Assembly (NCBI GenBank): GCA_019421865.1
Contig: JAHZEL010000012.1
Coordinates: 49,283-113,282, forward strand
Direction of reading: 5' to 3'
DNA from: Desulfovibrionaceae bacterium
GTDB lineage: Bacteria > Desulfobacterota > Desulfovibrionia > Desulfovibrionales > Desulfovibrionaceae
Length of the DNA: 64,000 nucleotides
In this document: positions 37,785 through 46,839 of the stretch, piece by piece
How the letters are laid out: every line of letters begins with the position of its first letter
Numbering within the stretch: the first letter of the stretch is position 1
The notes under the pieces: model-generated
Told to the model about the DNA's origin: nothing
The model's input: the letters and a program-made list of their open reading frames with translations, nothing else
Database searches by the model: none
Made by a program: the position numbers and the translations under genes

Positions 37785-39797
37785 TCAGAGCAGCGAGCCG
37801 TTCCAGTTGAAGTCGCTGGTACGGCGCAGCGGCGGCATGTTGGGAGGCAGGTTTTCCTCCAGTCTGGCGAAGAAGGCGTAACCGGCGGCTTCCAGTTCCT
37901 GCCTGTGGGCGGAAATGTCCAGCGGCCAGGCGGGGTAGATCCACAGGTTGTGCCCGTAGTTGCGTGCCCAGAAGCCTTCGCCCTTGGGACTGAAGAAGGC
38001 TTCGTTGGCCTTGACCTGATTCATGCCGTGGCGCGATATGCCCACGGGCCAGTAGCCGGAAAGCACCATGCCCAGCGGCAGGCAGCACTGACGGGGCAGG
38101 GCCAGATAGTCTTCGCCGGAAAGTTCAGGGCTTACGAAGGCCGATTCAAAGCCGAGTTCGGCCAGCAGCGCCACGGCTGCCGGGTTGGCCACGTTGCAGA
38201 AAGGACCGGCCGTAAGATGGGGGCGACGCTTGTCGCCGTCGGCGGGGAACAGACTTGCCTGCCAGGGCGAGTTGCAGACGAAGTGCGTGGAGCCGCCGCG
38301 CAGGGCTTCAATGACGAGTCTCTGCCAGAGGGCTTCTTCATCGGGCCAGATGACCGGGGGCAGCCACCACGAAATGCGGGGCATGACGGTGCGGGATACG
38401 GCGCGCACGGAGTTGGCCGACATCCAGAGTCCGGTCATCACGGAGCGGGAACCGCGGGTTTCCCTGCCCTGAGGAAGGCTGGAGCGCACCAGGTAGTCCT
38501 GCTGACGGCGGGCACGCACGGGACGGGGAAGATGCGGCGTCCACTCCACGAGCGGACTTTCCACCTTGCGGCATTTTTCCAGCTTCTTTTCCCAGTCCTG
38601 AAGAATATGAATGAGCTCCGGCTCCCTGCGGTCGATGAGAAAGACCGGAACGCCGGCCTTGGGCATCTTGTGCTTGGCCAGACGAAGGGTGCAGGTGCCG
38701 GCCTTGGGGGTGCGTCGCGTTACCGGAACGGTATCGTGCCACGGCTCGTCTTCGTAGCCCACGCGCAGAAGATCCTTGGGGAGAAGTTCGATCCGGGGCT
38801 TGATGAAGGGCCAGGAAGGCATGCCGTTCTTCTTTTCGAACTGAATTTTGCCCACCAGCATGCCGGAACTCGTCGGTTCGTCGGGCGTGGAGATCTGGGC
38901 GTCCTTCTGAGGCAGGAAGCGCGCGCGGGTGACGGGGCGGCCGAGCGCCATTTCCAGGAGGGACTCGGCATCCTTCTTGGCCTGAGGCCAGTCGGGCGTG
39001 CCCAGCGCGTCGAGAAGCATGCGATAGGCGGCCACCACGTGGTAGACGTAATGGGGGCCCTTCTTGCGGCCTTCAATCTTGAGGCTGCGGACATGGGGAA
39101 TTTCGGCCAGCGTCTTGACGAGCACGTCGAGGGACAGGTCCTGACAGGAGAAGAAGCGGCCTTCGCGCCCTTTCTGCTTGTAGATTCTCCGGCAGGGCTG
39201 CACGCAGCGGCCGCGCAGACCGCTTTTGCCGCCGAGATAGCTCGACCAGTAGCAGCGTCCGGATACGCACCAGCACAGTGCGCCGTGGACGAACATTTCA
39301 AAGTCCATGTCCTCGGGAGCCTTTTCGTCCATCTGGCGGATTTCGTCGATGGAAAGCTCGCGCGGGAGCACCACGCGCTGAACGCCGAGCTTGCGCACGG
39401 TTTCAAGGTCGCGGGAGTAGGAGATGTTCGAAAGGGTGGAGAGGTGGATTTCGCCTTCAAAACCTGCCTGACGGGCAATGTCGATGAGGCCTATGTCCTG
39501 AATGATGAGCGCATGCGGCTGGGCGTCGCGCTGAAGGCGCTTGATGAGGCGGCCCGCCGCGGGAATGTCGTTGGCCTTGATGAGCGAGTTGAAGGCCACG
39601 TAGACACGGCGGCCGTTCTGATTGGCCAGATCCACCATGCGGGCCAGTTCGGTGGTGCTGAAGTTTTCCGCACCGGCGCGGGCGGAAAAGTTCTTGAGGC
39701 CGAGGTACGTGGCGTCCGCACCGGCGGCCATGCCTGCCAGAAAGCAGGACATGTCGCCGGCGGGAGCCAGAAGTTCAGGCAGAGTATGGGATATCAT
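37785..39797 (-). CDS. Peptidase U32 family protein (RlhA-like)
   Basis: A 670-residue protein of the U32 family, now known for prephenate- and iron-sulfur-dependent RNA hydroxylation rather than proteolysis (RlhA for 23S rRNA C2501, TrhP for tRNA). The TIM-barrel start LPELLAPAGDMSCFLAGMAAGADA, the signature HGALCWCVSGRCYWSSYLGG and the cysteines of GLRGRCVQPCRRIY are present, the four cysteines being the expected cluster ligands. Length and the second half resemble RlhA/YdcP. It starts seven bases after the activase gene stop, so the two are co-transcribed. Whether it modifies rRNA is inferred. Confidence 0.83.
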   Translation of the reverse strand: MISHTLPELLAPAGDMSCFLAGMAAGADATYLGLKNFSARAGAENFSTTELARMVDLANQNGRRVYVAFNSLIKANDIPAAGRLIKRLQRDAQPHALIIQDIGLIDIARQAGFEGEIHLSTLSNISYSRDLETVRKLGVQRVVLPRELSIDEIRQMDEKAPEDMDFEMFVHGALCWCVSGRCYWSSYLGGKSGLRGRCVQPCRRIYKQKGREGRFFSCQDLSLDVLVKTLAEIPHVRSLKIEGRKKGPHYVYHVVAAYRMLLDALGTPDWPQAKKDAESLLEMALGRPVTRARFLPQKDAQISTPDEPTSSGMLVGKIQFEKKNGMPSWPFIKPRIELLPKDLLRVGYEDEPWHDTVPVTRRTPKAGTCTLRLAKHKMPKAGVPVFLIDRREPELIHILQDWEKKLEKCRKVESPLVEWTPHLPRPVRARRQQDYLVRSSLPQGRETRGSRSVMTGLWMSANSVRAVSRTVMPRISWWLPPVIWPDEEALWQRLVIEALRGGSTHFVCNSPWQASLFPADGDKRRPHLTAGPFCNVANPAAVALLAELGFESAFVSPELSGEDYLALPRQCCLPLGMVLSGYWPVGISRHGMNQVKANEAFFSPKGEGFWARNYGHNLWIYPAWPLDISAHRQELEAAGYAFFARLEENLPPNMPPLRRTSDFNWNGSLL

Positions 39798-39803
39798 GCT
39801 GTC

Positions 39804-42800
39804 CTATGCTGATGGCTGACCTCCTGTGCATTTCTGCCTGGCCACGGCCATCATGAGTTTTATCCGGTTGATCTGGTTCACTTCGCTGGCGCCGGGATCG
39901 TAGTCCACGGCGGCGATGTTGGCTTCGGGGAAGCGGCGCTTGAGTTCCTTGATGACACCTTTGCCCGTGATGTGGTTGGGCAGACATCCGAACGGCTGCA
40001 TGCAGAGAATGTTGCGGATGCGGCCGTGAAGCAGTTCAATCATTTCAGCCGTAAGCAGCCAGCCTTCGCCGGTCTGCTGACCAAGGGACACAACACCGTT
40101 CACCTGTTCGCGCAGTTTGCGGAACGGAAGCGGCGGAGAGAATCTCCGGCTCCGCGCCAGCACGAACCTGAGCGGCAGTCTCAGCGTAAGAAGTACGCGC
40201 AGAAGCAGATTGCTTACCGTGGCACGACGCATGCTGCCGTTGTGGTGCTGCCAACGATACACTTCATCGTATAATCCGTACAGAATAAAATCGGTGAAGT
40301 CGGGCATGACGGCTTCGCCGCCTTCGGCCTCGACGACCTTGACCGCATTGTTGTTGGCGTCGGGATGATACTTCAAAAGAATCTCGCCCACAAGTCCGAC
40401 TCTGGGCCTCCGGGGCTCATCCCGGAGCGGCAGGGCGTCGAAGGCCTTCACGACTTCTCCGAGATGCCGGTAGGTGCGGCGCAGTGCGCCGTCGCGGATA
40501 TCCTGATCGAGCACGTCGGCCCACTTGTCGGCAAGCGCTTCCGCGCTGCCCCTGACGCTTTCATAGGGGCGGGTGCGGTACAGAAGACGCATGAGGGTGT
40601 CGCCGCACAGAAGCGCCTGCACGCCGCGCAGAAGCATGCGTCCTGTGACCCGGAAGCCCGGATTGCGTCCCAGGCCCGAGAGGTTGAACGAAATGACCGG
40701 GATGTCGGTCAGACCGCATTCCTTGAGGGCCTTGTAGAGGAAGCCTATGTAGTTGGTGGCGCGGCATCCGCCGCCGGTCTGGGAAATGATGAGCGCAATG
40801 CGGTGCCTGTCGTACTTTCCGCTCTGAATGGCGTGCAGAAGCTGACCGATGACCGTGATGGCCGGGTAGCAGGCATCGTTGTTCACATGGCGCAGACCTT
40901 CTTCCACGGCGTCGCGCGATACGGAGTGCAGAAGCTCCGCCTTGTAGCCGCAGCCCTTGAGCATGGAGGGCAGGAACTGGAAGTGGATGGGCGACATCTG
41001 CGGAATGAGAATGGTATGCGTTTCGCGCATTTCCTCGGTGAAGCTCGGCGGAGTCCAGTTGTCTTCCTCCACGGGGGCCATGGGCAGCACGGTGGCGAAT
41101 TCCGGCATGAGGCCGGAAGCGCGGTGATTCCGGCGCTCCTTCATGGTGGCCAGCTGAGAACGCACGCGTATGCGCGCCGCGCCGAGGTTCGCGCCTTCGT
41201 CGATCTTGATCTGGGTGTAGAGTCTGCCGGAGGCGGCGAGAATTTCCTCCACCTGATCGGCGGTCACGGCGTCAAGGCCGCAGCCGAAGGACACGAGCTG
41301 CACGAGAGAGACCTGATCCGACTGCGCGGCATAGGCGGCCGCACGGTACAGTCTGGCATGGAAGGTCCACTGATCGACCACTCTCAGCTTGCCGGGATTT
41401 GGCATGAGGTGCGCCACGGAGTCTTCCGTGAGCACGGCCAGCCCGGAGGCCGTGATGAGATCGGGAATGCCGTGATGAACCTCCGGATCCACATGATAGG
41501 GGTGTCCGGCCAGAATGATGCCCATTTTGCCGGTCTTTTTGAGGAAGTCGAGAACTTCCCGGCCCTTTTCCTTCAAGTCATCCTTGAACTTTTTCTCTTC
41601 CCTGAAGGCGGCTTCCAGCGCTTCCTGCAGTTCGGAGCGGGGAATGGAGCGGAAAAGATCGAGCTGAAGGAGCATGTTGAGCAGGCCGTCCAGCTCCACG
41701 GGCAGGAAGGGGCAGATGAGCTCCACGCCCTGTTCGCGCAGTTTTTCCACGTTGTTCTTCAGAAGTTCCGGATAGCCTCCCACCACGGGGCAGTTGTAGC
41801 GGTTGTCCTGCGTGAGGAATTCCTGCCGCTCGAAGGCAATGCAGGGGTAGAAGATCCGGCGTACGCCCTTCTGGATAAGTTCCATGATATGGCCGTGGCT
41901 GAGCTTGGCCGGGTAGCATACCGTCTGGGACGGAATGGTGGACATGCCGTGGGCATACATTTTCTTGGAGGATGCCGAGGAGAGCACCACGCGGAAGCCC
42001 AGTTTCGTGAACAGGGTGAACCACATGGGGTAGTCCTCGTACATGTTGAGCACGCGGGGAATGCCTATGCTGCCGCGGGGAGCCTTGTCCGGCGCAAGAG
42101 GAACGTAGTGATCGAAGAGCCGTTTGTACTTGTAGTCGAAGAGGTTGGGCAGGCTCTTGTCGGAAGCGCTTTTGCCCGCGCCGCGTTCACAGCGGTTGCC
42201 GGATACGAAGCGAGAGCCGTCGGAGAAGCGGTTTACGGTGAGCAGGCAGTGGTTGGAACAGCCTTTGCAGCGGGTGACGCTGCGTTCCGCATGGAAGGCG
42301 GCCAGTTCTTCGCGGGAAAGAATGGTGGAACCTTCGGGCGAGGCGTTTTCCCTGGCGATGAGCGCTGCTCCGAAGGCGCCCATGAGTCCGGCGATGTCCA
42401 GACGCAGCACTTCGCGGCCGAGACTGAGTTCGAGCGCGCGAAGCAGGGCATCGTTCTTGAAGGAACCGCCCTGAGCAATGACGTATTCGCCGAGCTCTTC
42501 AGGGCTGGAAATCTTGATGACCTTGTAGAGCGCGTTCTTCACCACGGAATAGGAAAGACCGGCCGCGATGTCGCCCACGGAACGGCCTTCCTTCTGGGCC
42601 TGCTTGACGCGCGAGTTCATGAACACGGTGCAGCGGGTGCCGAGATCCACGGGATTCTGGGCGTGCAGAGCTTCGTCCACGAAGGTGGGCAGATCCATGC
42701 CGAGCGACTTGGCGAAGGTTTCGATGAAGGAACCGCATCCGGCGGAGCAGGCTTCGTTGAGCTGTATGCGGTCCACCATGCCGTTCTTCACGTGCAGGCA

Positions 42801-44153
42801 CTTGATGTCCTGTCCGCCGATGTCGAGCACAAAGGTGACTTTGGGCAGGAAGAACTGGGCCGCCTTGCAGTGGGCCAGCGTTTCCACCTCGTCGATGTCG
42901 GCATGCAGGCCAGCCCGGAGAAGGCCGCCGCCGTAACCGGTGACGCCTGCGCCGGCAATGCGCACATGGGCGGGCAGCACCGCGTAGATATCCTTGAGAA
43001 TCTGCACGGCGGCTTCCAGCGGACGTCCCTGACTGGGCGCGTAGGACTGATGCAAGATGCGCCCCTGTTCGTCCACCAGCACGGACTTGATGGTCGTGGA
43101 GCCTGCGTCGATGCCGAGATAGACTGGAGCAGGGGATTCCGCGCTGCCGTCAAGGTCGGCCAGATCGGCATGCTGCGCGCTGTGGGCGTTGTGCCTTGCG
43201 CGGAAGGCAGTCAGTTCCTCTTCGCTGCTGAAGAGGGCAGGCAGGGAGACCACGTCGGGCTCATGCGAGCCGCCGGTCAGTTTTTCAGCAAGAGCCGACA
43301 GCTCTTCGGCTGTCCATACACGCTCTCCAACCTGCTGCTCGTTGCCGGGAAGCTCCTGCTGAGAAACGGAATACATGGCGGTGCCCATAGCAACGAAATA
43401 TTCGGCGTACGGCGGGAAAACGGCGTTTTCTTCCGTGAGGGCCAGCGTTTCCACGAAACGCTGACGCAGACTGCTCAGGAAGGCGAGCGGGCCGCCGAGA
43501 AAGGCGACCTTGCCTTCGATGGCGCGGCCGCAGGCCAGACCGCTGACGGCCTGTTCGACCACGGCCTGGAAGATGGAGGCGGCAATGTCCTCTCTGGCGC
43601 ACCCTTCGTTGAGCAGGGGCAGGATGTCCGTTTTGGCGAAAACGCCGCAGCGTGATGCAATGGGATAGATGGTGCGGCTGTGAGCGGCAAGCTCGTTCAG
43701 GCCTGCGGCATCGGTGTTGAGGAAGGCGGCCATCTGATCGATGAACGCGCCCGTGCCTCCGGCGCAGGTTTCATTCATGCGCTGCTCGACGCCGCCGGTG
43801 AAGAACGTGATCTTCGCGTCTTCGCCGCCGAGCTCGATGGTGACATCCACGTCGGGAATGAGACGGCGGATGCTTTCCGCCGAAGCAATGACTTCCTGAA
43901 CGAAGGGGATGCCGAGTTCTTCGGTAAGGGAAATGGCACCGGAACCCGTGGCGGCAAGCGTAAAGACCCTTCCGGCAAGCTGCTCACTGGCGAGAGCTTC
44001 CCGGAAAAGCTGAGCCACCGTTGCCCGCACGTCGGACATGTGGCGCTGATAGCGTGCATAGAGCACACGAGTAGACGGGTCGAGGACAACAAGCTTCACC
44101 GTGGTGGAGCCGATATCAAGACCAATGTGAGTCAAGGTCGACCTTGTATCCAT
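39804..44153 (-). CDS. Giant 2-hydroxyacyl-CoA dehydratase activase-type protein with two ASKHA domains
   Basis: A 1449-residue cytoplasmic protein of the BadF/HgdC activase superfamily. Two ATPase domains occur: the first from IGLDIGSTTVKLVVLD (residue 10) with GGEDAKITFF and the cluster-binding NETCAGGTG, the second from LGIDAGSTTIKSVLVDE (about 325) with GGQDIKCLHV and NEACSAGCGSF. Then follow a cysteine segment RCKGCSNHCL (about 640), a DUF2229 domain with TVCYPAKLSHGH (about 740), and a C-terminal HgdB-like half with NNDACYPAI and QTGGGCRATNY. This is the long form widespread in anaerobes; it may use ATP to drive low-potential electron transfer to a partner or to its own C-terminal half. 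Its substrate is not established. ATG 44153 with AGGGTG upstream is chosen. Confidence 0.88.
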   Translation of the reverse strand: MDTRSTLTHIGLDIGSTTVKLVVLDPSTRVLYARYQRHMSDVRATVAQLFREALASEQLAGRVFTLAATGSGAISLTEELGIPFVQEVIASAESIRRLIPDVDVTIELGGEDAKITFFTGGVEQRMNETCAGGTGAFIDQMAAFLNTDAAGLNELAAHSRTIYPIASRCGVFAKTDILPLLNEGCAREDIAASIFQAVVEQAVSGLACGRAIEGKVAFLGGPLAFLSSLRQRFVETLALTEENAVFPPYAEYFVAMGTAMYSVSQQELPGNEQQVGERVWTAEELSALAEKLTGGSHEPDVVSLPALFSSEEELTAFRARHNAHSAQHADLADLDGSAESPAPVYLGIDAGSTTIKSVLVDEQGRILHQSYAPSQGRPLEAAVQILKDIYAVLPAHVRIAGAGVTGYGGGLLRAGLHADIDEVETLAHCKAAQFFLPKVTFVLDIGGQDIKCLHVKNGMVDRIQLNEACSAGCGSFIETFAKSLGMDLPTFVDEALHAQNPVDLGTRCTVFMNSRVKQAQKEGRSVGDIAAGLSYSVVKNALYKVIKISSPEELGEYVIAQGGSFKNDALLRALELSLGREVLRLDIAGLMGAFGAALIARENASPEGSTILSREELAAFHAERSVTRCKGCSNHCLLTVNRFSDGSRFVSGNRCERGAGKSASDKSLPNLFDYKYKRLFDHYVPLAPDKAPRGSIGIPRVLNMYEDYPMWFTLFTKLGFRVVLSSASSKKMYAHGMSTIPSQTVCYPAKLSHGHIMELIQKGVRRIFYPCIAFERQEFLTQDNRYNCPVVGGYPELLKNNVEKLREQGVELICPFLPVELDGLLNMLLQLDLFRSIPRSELQEALEAAFREEKKFKDDLKEKGREVLDFLKKTGKMGIILAGHPYHVDPEVHHGIPDLITASGLAVLTEDSVAHLMPNPGKLRVVDQWTFHARLYRAAAYAAQSDQVSLVQLVSFGCGLDAVTADQVEEILAASGRLYTQIKIDEGANLGAARIRVRSQLATMKERRNHRASGLMPEFATVLPMAPVEEDNWTPPSFTEEMRETHTILIPQMSPIHFQFLPSMLKGCGYKAELLHSVSRDAVEEGLRHVNNDACYPAITVIGQLLHAIQSGKYDRHRIALIISQTGGGCRATNYIGFLYKALKECGLTDIPVISFNLSGLGRNPGFRVTGRMLLRGVQALLCGDTLMRLLYRTRPYESVRGSAEALADKWADVLDQDIRDGALRRTYRHLGEVVKAFDALPLRDEPRRPRVGLVGEILLKYHPDANNNAVKVVEAEGGEAVMPDFTDFILYGLYDEVYRWQHHNGSMRRATVSNLLLRVLLTLRLPLRFVLARSRRFSPPLPFRKLREQVNGVVSLGQQTGEGWLLTAEMIELLHGRIRNILCMQPFGCLPNHITGKGVIKELKRRFPEANIAAVDYDPGASEVNQINRIKLMMAVARQKCTGGQPSA

Positions 44154-44249
44154 ACAAGACACCCTGAGGGAATCGAACGCGGATACTCTACTATGAAGGT
44201 GATGAAAACGCAAGGGACGGGACGCGTTCTCTCCCGGAACCGGTGCGGA

Positions 44250-44966
44250 TCAGTCCTGCACGCCGAATGCGGCCAGAGCGAGCCTCGCGGCTTCCTGTTC
44301 GGCCCGCTTCAGACTGCCGCCTTCCGCAATGAAGCAGCGGCCGTCGGAAAGTTCGAGCTGCACACGGAAGGTTTTGGCGTGTTCGGGGCCGCTGCTCGAC
44401 AGCGGCATGTACACCGGCAGGGAATGGAGCATGGCCTGCGTGACTTCCTGCAGGCGCGTCTTGTAGTCCTTGCTCTTGCGGTCGGTGCCGGGGGCGGGCC
44501 ATCTGTCGGCATACAGGCGATGAATGAGCGCGGAGGCTTCCTTGTGTCCGCCGTCGAGATAGACGGCGCCGAGCACGGCTTCCATGGCGTCGGCAATGAG
44601 CGCGGCACGTTCTCTGCCTCCCTGGGCTTCTTCGCCGCGGCCCATGAACAGCATCTCGCCGAGCTTCAGGCTCCGGGCCAGCTCCGCCAGCTTGCCTTCG
44701 CTCACCAGACGGGAGCGAAGGCGCGTCATGCCGCCTTCGCGTTCCTGGGGAAAACGCTTGTATATTTCATGGGACACGTTCAGTTCCAGAACGGCGTCAC
44801 CCAGAAATTCCAGCCGCTCGTTGTGAACGGTGTTGTGCTCGTTGGCCCAGGAGCTGTGCGTCAGCGCCGTGGCCAGCAGCGAAATGTCGTGAAAGCGATA
44901 CTGGAGGCGTTCCTCAAGCTCCGAGAGTCTCCGCAGCGTATCGGGGGAAAATCCTGTCCTGTTCAT
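44250..44966 (-). CDS. rnc: Ribonuclease III
   Basis: Double-strand-specific endoribonuclease for rRNA and mRNA processing. The catalytic signature ERLEFLGDAVLELNVSHEIY, the second metal-binding stretch ADAMEAVLGAVYLDGG, and a C-terminal dsRNA-binding domain (DYKTRLQEVTQAM to AEQEAARLALAAFG) are complete in 238 residues. The start follows GAGGAG. It is the first gene of a run with the giant activase (96 bp later) and the U32 protein; the link of rnc to these is positional only. Confidence 0.95.
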   Translation of the reverse strand: MNRTGFSPDTLRRLSELEERLQYRFHDISLLATALTHSSWANEHNTVHNERLEFLGDAVLELNVSHEIYKRFPQEREGGMTRLRSRLVSEGKLAELARSLKLGEMLFMGRGEEAQGGRERAALIADAMEAVLGAVYLDGGHKEASALIHRLYADRWPAPGTDRKSKDYKTRLQEVTQAMLHSLPVYMPLSSSGPEHAKTFRVQLELSDGRCFIAEGGSLKRAEQEAARLALAAFGVQD

Positions 44967-45032
44967 GGCATAAACTCCTCATGTCGGAAAAGAAATAGGC
45001 TCACATTCCGCAAATGGCAATAGCTCCTCGAC

Positions 45033-45062
45033 TTGACAAGATGCCCGGTACTTCCTACTTAT
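45033..45062 (+). promoter_or_regulatory. Candidate promoter of the Sm-like small protein
   Basis: A perfect TTGACA at 45033-45038 is followed 17-18 bases later by a poor minus-10 (TACTTAT). It lies 28-57 bases before the start at 45090. Confidence 0.45.
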
Positions 45063-45089
45063 CTACCACAACATTCAAGGAGTCTTATC

Positions 45090-45419
45090 ATGGCCTATGA
45101 TATCCGTCTTGTAAAAATCGTGACCGGTGAACTCGTCATCGGCAAGTATGATGCCGATGCCAACGCTCTGACCGATGTCGCCATCATGCAGACCGTCCCC
45201 ACCCAGCAGGGCGTTCAGCTCATGATGCTGCCCTACGGCTATCCTTTCGATCAGGAGTTCAACGGCCGCATTGAAGGCAAGCACTTCCTTTTCGAATATT
45301 CGCACACTCCTCAGGAAGTGCAGGACAAATATCTGGAGGCCTGCTCCAATCTGTCCCTCTCTTCCGGCGGTCTGAACCCCAATCCCCAGCAGGGCGGCGG
45401 TTCCGGGCTCATTCTGTAG
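45090..45419 (+). CDS. Small conserved-looking protein, possibly Sm/Lsm-like
   Basis: A 109-residue cytoplasmic protein starting MAYDIRLVKIVTGELVIGKY after AAGGAG. The order of short strands, LVKIVTGELVIGKYD, ALTDVAIMQTVPTQQGVQLM and MLPYGYPFDQEFNGRIEGKH, resembles the Sm1-Sm2 pattern of small Lsm-like barrels found in some bacteria and phages (GE-x-VIG, then an LMPY-like strand). A conserved-looking tail, EVQDKYLEACSNLSL, and a glycine-asparagine-rich end GGLNPNPQQGGGSG follow. It is transcribed alone with its own promoter and terminator. RNA binding is only a possibility. Confidence 0.65.
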   Translation: MAYDIRLVKIVTGELVIGKYDADANALTDVAIMQTVPTQQGVQLMMLPYGYPFDQEFNGRIEGKHFLFEYSHTPQEVQDKYLEACSNLSLSSGGLNPNPQQGGGSGLIL

Positions 45420-45437
45420 AGCGGACGTTTCGAGAAT

Positions 45438-45473
45438 AAAAAAGAGCGGAGCATCAGTGTTCCGCTCTTTTTT
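45438..45473 (+). terminator. Rho-independent terminator after the Sm-like gene
   Basis: A 13-bp stem including A/T at the base (45438-45450 with 45461-45473), ten-base loop, six T residues. Its A-rich left arm could also act for the opposite strand. Confidence 0.9.
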
Positions 45474-45622
45474 CATGCGTGATTTCCGGCAGCTTTGCAT
45501 CGAGGATGCGGGGAAAGCGGGGCGTCTTTGGGTCTGCGGCCGCATCGGCGGACGATGGACGGCCCGGCAGCGGAGCAGTCGTCGCGTTTTTAGAACGTTG
45601 AGCGCGTGTTCAAAAGAAGCGA

Positions 45623-46213
45623 TCAAAGGGCCGTCAGCATGTATTTGCGGACGAGGGCTCTTGCGGCCTCTCTGCAGGCGTCGTCGGTTTCGTTCTGCGC
45701 GGAAAGGCGCAGCAGCGGCATGGCCTCGTTCACGAAATCGGGCCTGGCCTCAAGCAGCCGGGCGATGGCGTGGTAACAGGAAATGCGCAGCGGCGCGTGA
45801 TCGCAGAAGCCGGTGCTTTTTTCCTCGGGTGCGTCGTAGATGTAGTGAAGCAGCACGCGGCGGAACGTGTCGGCCAGGGGAGGGCACTGGGCCAGCGTTT
45901 CTCCGAAGGCTTCGGGAATGCCCCAGCCTATGTTTCCCGACTCCTCGTTCATGTGCCACATGAAGCGCCGCACGATGTTCTTGGCATCCTCGGGTGATCC
46001 GGCATAAACTTCGACCATGACTCCGCCCATGCAGAATGCCGCGCGTTCGGCCATGGCTCCGCCTTCCGTGAGGCAGGCGAAAAGGGCGTTGGCCAGCGAC
46101 AGAGGGCTGACTCCTTCTTCCCGGCATTCCGGCGGCAGAGGCTGATCTTTCGACCATTCATCCCTGCGCAGCCAGGTGCGCAGCGTATTTTTCAGGGAAC
46201 GGAAACGAGGCAT
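45623..46213 (-). CDS. HEAT-repeat-like protein resembling the DVU0298 family
   Basis: A 196-residue helical protein. ATG 46213 (MPRFRSLKNTLRTWLRRDEW) is chosen because AAGGAG lies seven bases upstream; the frame extends 36 codons further without similarity. The segment RRFMWHMNEESGNIGWGIPE followed by AFGETLAQCPPLAD is the best-conserved part and matches my memory of the Desulfovibrio DVU0298 family of HEAT-repeat proteins. Repeated helical pairs suggest a protein-binding scaffold; no catalytic motif is visible. Function is unknown. Confidence 0.7.
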   Translation of the reverse strand: MPRFRSLKNTLRTWLRRDEWSKDQPLPPECREEGVSPLSLANALFACLTEGGAMAERAAFCMGGVMVEVYAGSPEDAKNIVRRFMWHMNEESGNIGWGIPEAFGETLAQCPPLADTFRRVLLHYIYDAPEEKSTGFCDHAPLRISCYHAIARLLEARPDFVNEAMPLLRLSAQNETDDACREAARALVRKYMLTAL

Positions 46214-46306
46214 GAGAGACTCCTTTCTTGATATCCTGTGCAACATACTATGGATGGCCGCATCCTGTCCAGATCGGCCCGATTTTGAGCCTTCGTCAAT
46301 TGGGGC

Positions 46307-46336
46307 TTGACAGAAACGCAATTACAGGACAATTAT
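46307..46336 (+). promoter_or_regulatory. Promoter of the PxxKW protein gene
   Basis: A perfect TTGACA and AATTAT are 18 bases apart, about 60 bp before the start at 46396 and in the spacer shared with the divergent HEAT-like gene. Confidence 0.6.
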
Positions 46337-46395
46337 TCGAGTTCCTATTGCGCTAACCAGCCCCGCCTGCGCGGGGAATTACTTGGAGGATTCCT

Positions 46396-46662
46396 ATGAG
46401 CAAAGTTCTTCAGAACGCCGTCAAGACCGAAGCCGGTGTTGAAGTGAACGGCATTCCTGTTCAGCCCATCGTCGAAAACTGCGCCGGCTGCGATCGCGTC
46501 TGCGAATTCGAAGGCCAGCAGTTCTGCGCCAGCTATCCCATGCCCGCCAAGAAGTGGACTTCCGGTAAGTGCAACTTCGCTACCCACATCAAGGTGGAAG
46601 TCGCCGCCAAGGCCAAGGTGAACCCTCTGAAGGCCTCCAAGCGTGCCGCCAAGGGTCGCTAG
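46396..46662 (+). CDS. PxxKW family cysteine-rich protein
   Basis: An 88-residue protein with four cysteines in CAGCDRVCEFEGQQFC, a fifth in GKCNF, and the PMPAKKW motif that names the family. The family is found in sulfate-reducing and related Deltaproteobacteria; its function is not known, but the cysteine spacing would allow metal or iron-sulfur binding. The start follows TTGGAGG. The C-terminus is a basic alanine/lysine tail (LKASKRAAKGR) suggesting contact with nucleic acid. It has its own strong promoter and is preceded and followed by unrelated genes. Confidence 0.85.
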   Translation: MSKVLQNAVKTEAGVEVNGIPVQPIVENCAGCDRVCEFEGQQFCASYPMPAKKWTSGKCNFATHIKVEVAAKAKVNPLKASKRAAKGR

Positions 46663-46839
46663 GCCGTACCCGCGGAATGTCCGCACGGCGTTTCCTCTCT
46701 TCGGAGCGGATATGCCGGGTACGCCTTCGCACGGCTTTTTTCTCCGGAAACAAGCCGTCGTCTGTATTTTTTTCTTTTGAGCTTTTCACCGGGTATCGCC
46801 GTGCGTTACCCGGTGTTAGGCGTTTAATGGAGTTGCGAT

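Noticed and set aside
40365..43655. Plus-strand open frame of 1096 codons
   Set aside because: Antisense to the giant activase gene; no domain, and biased composition typical of a shadow.
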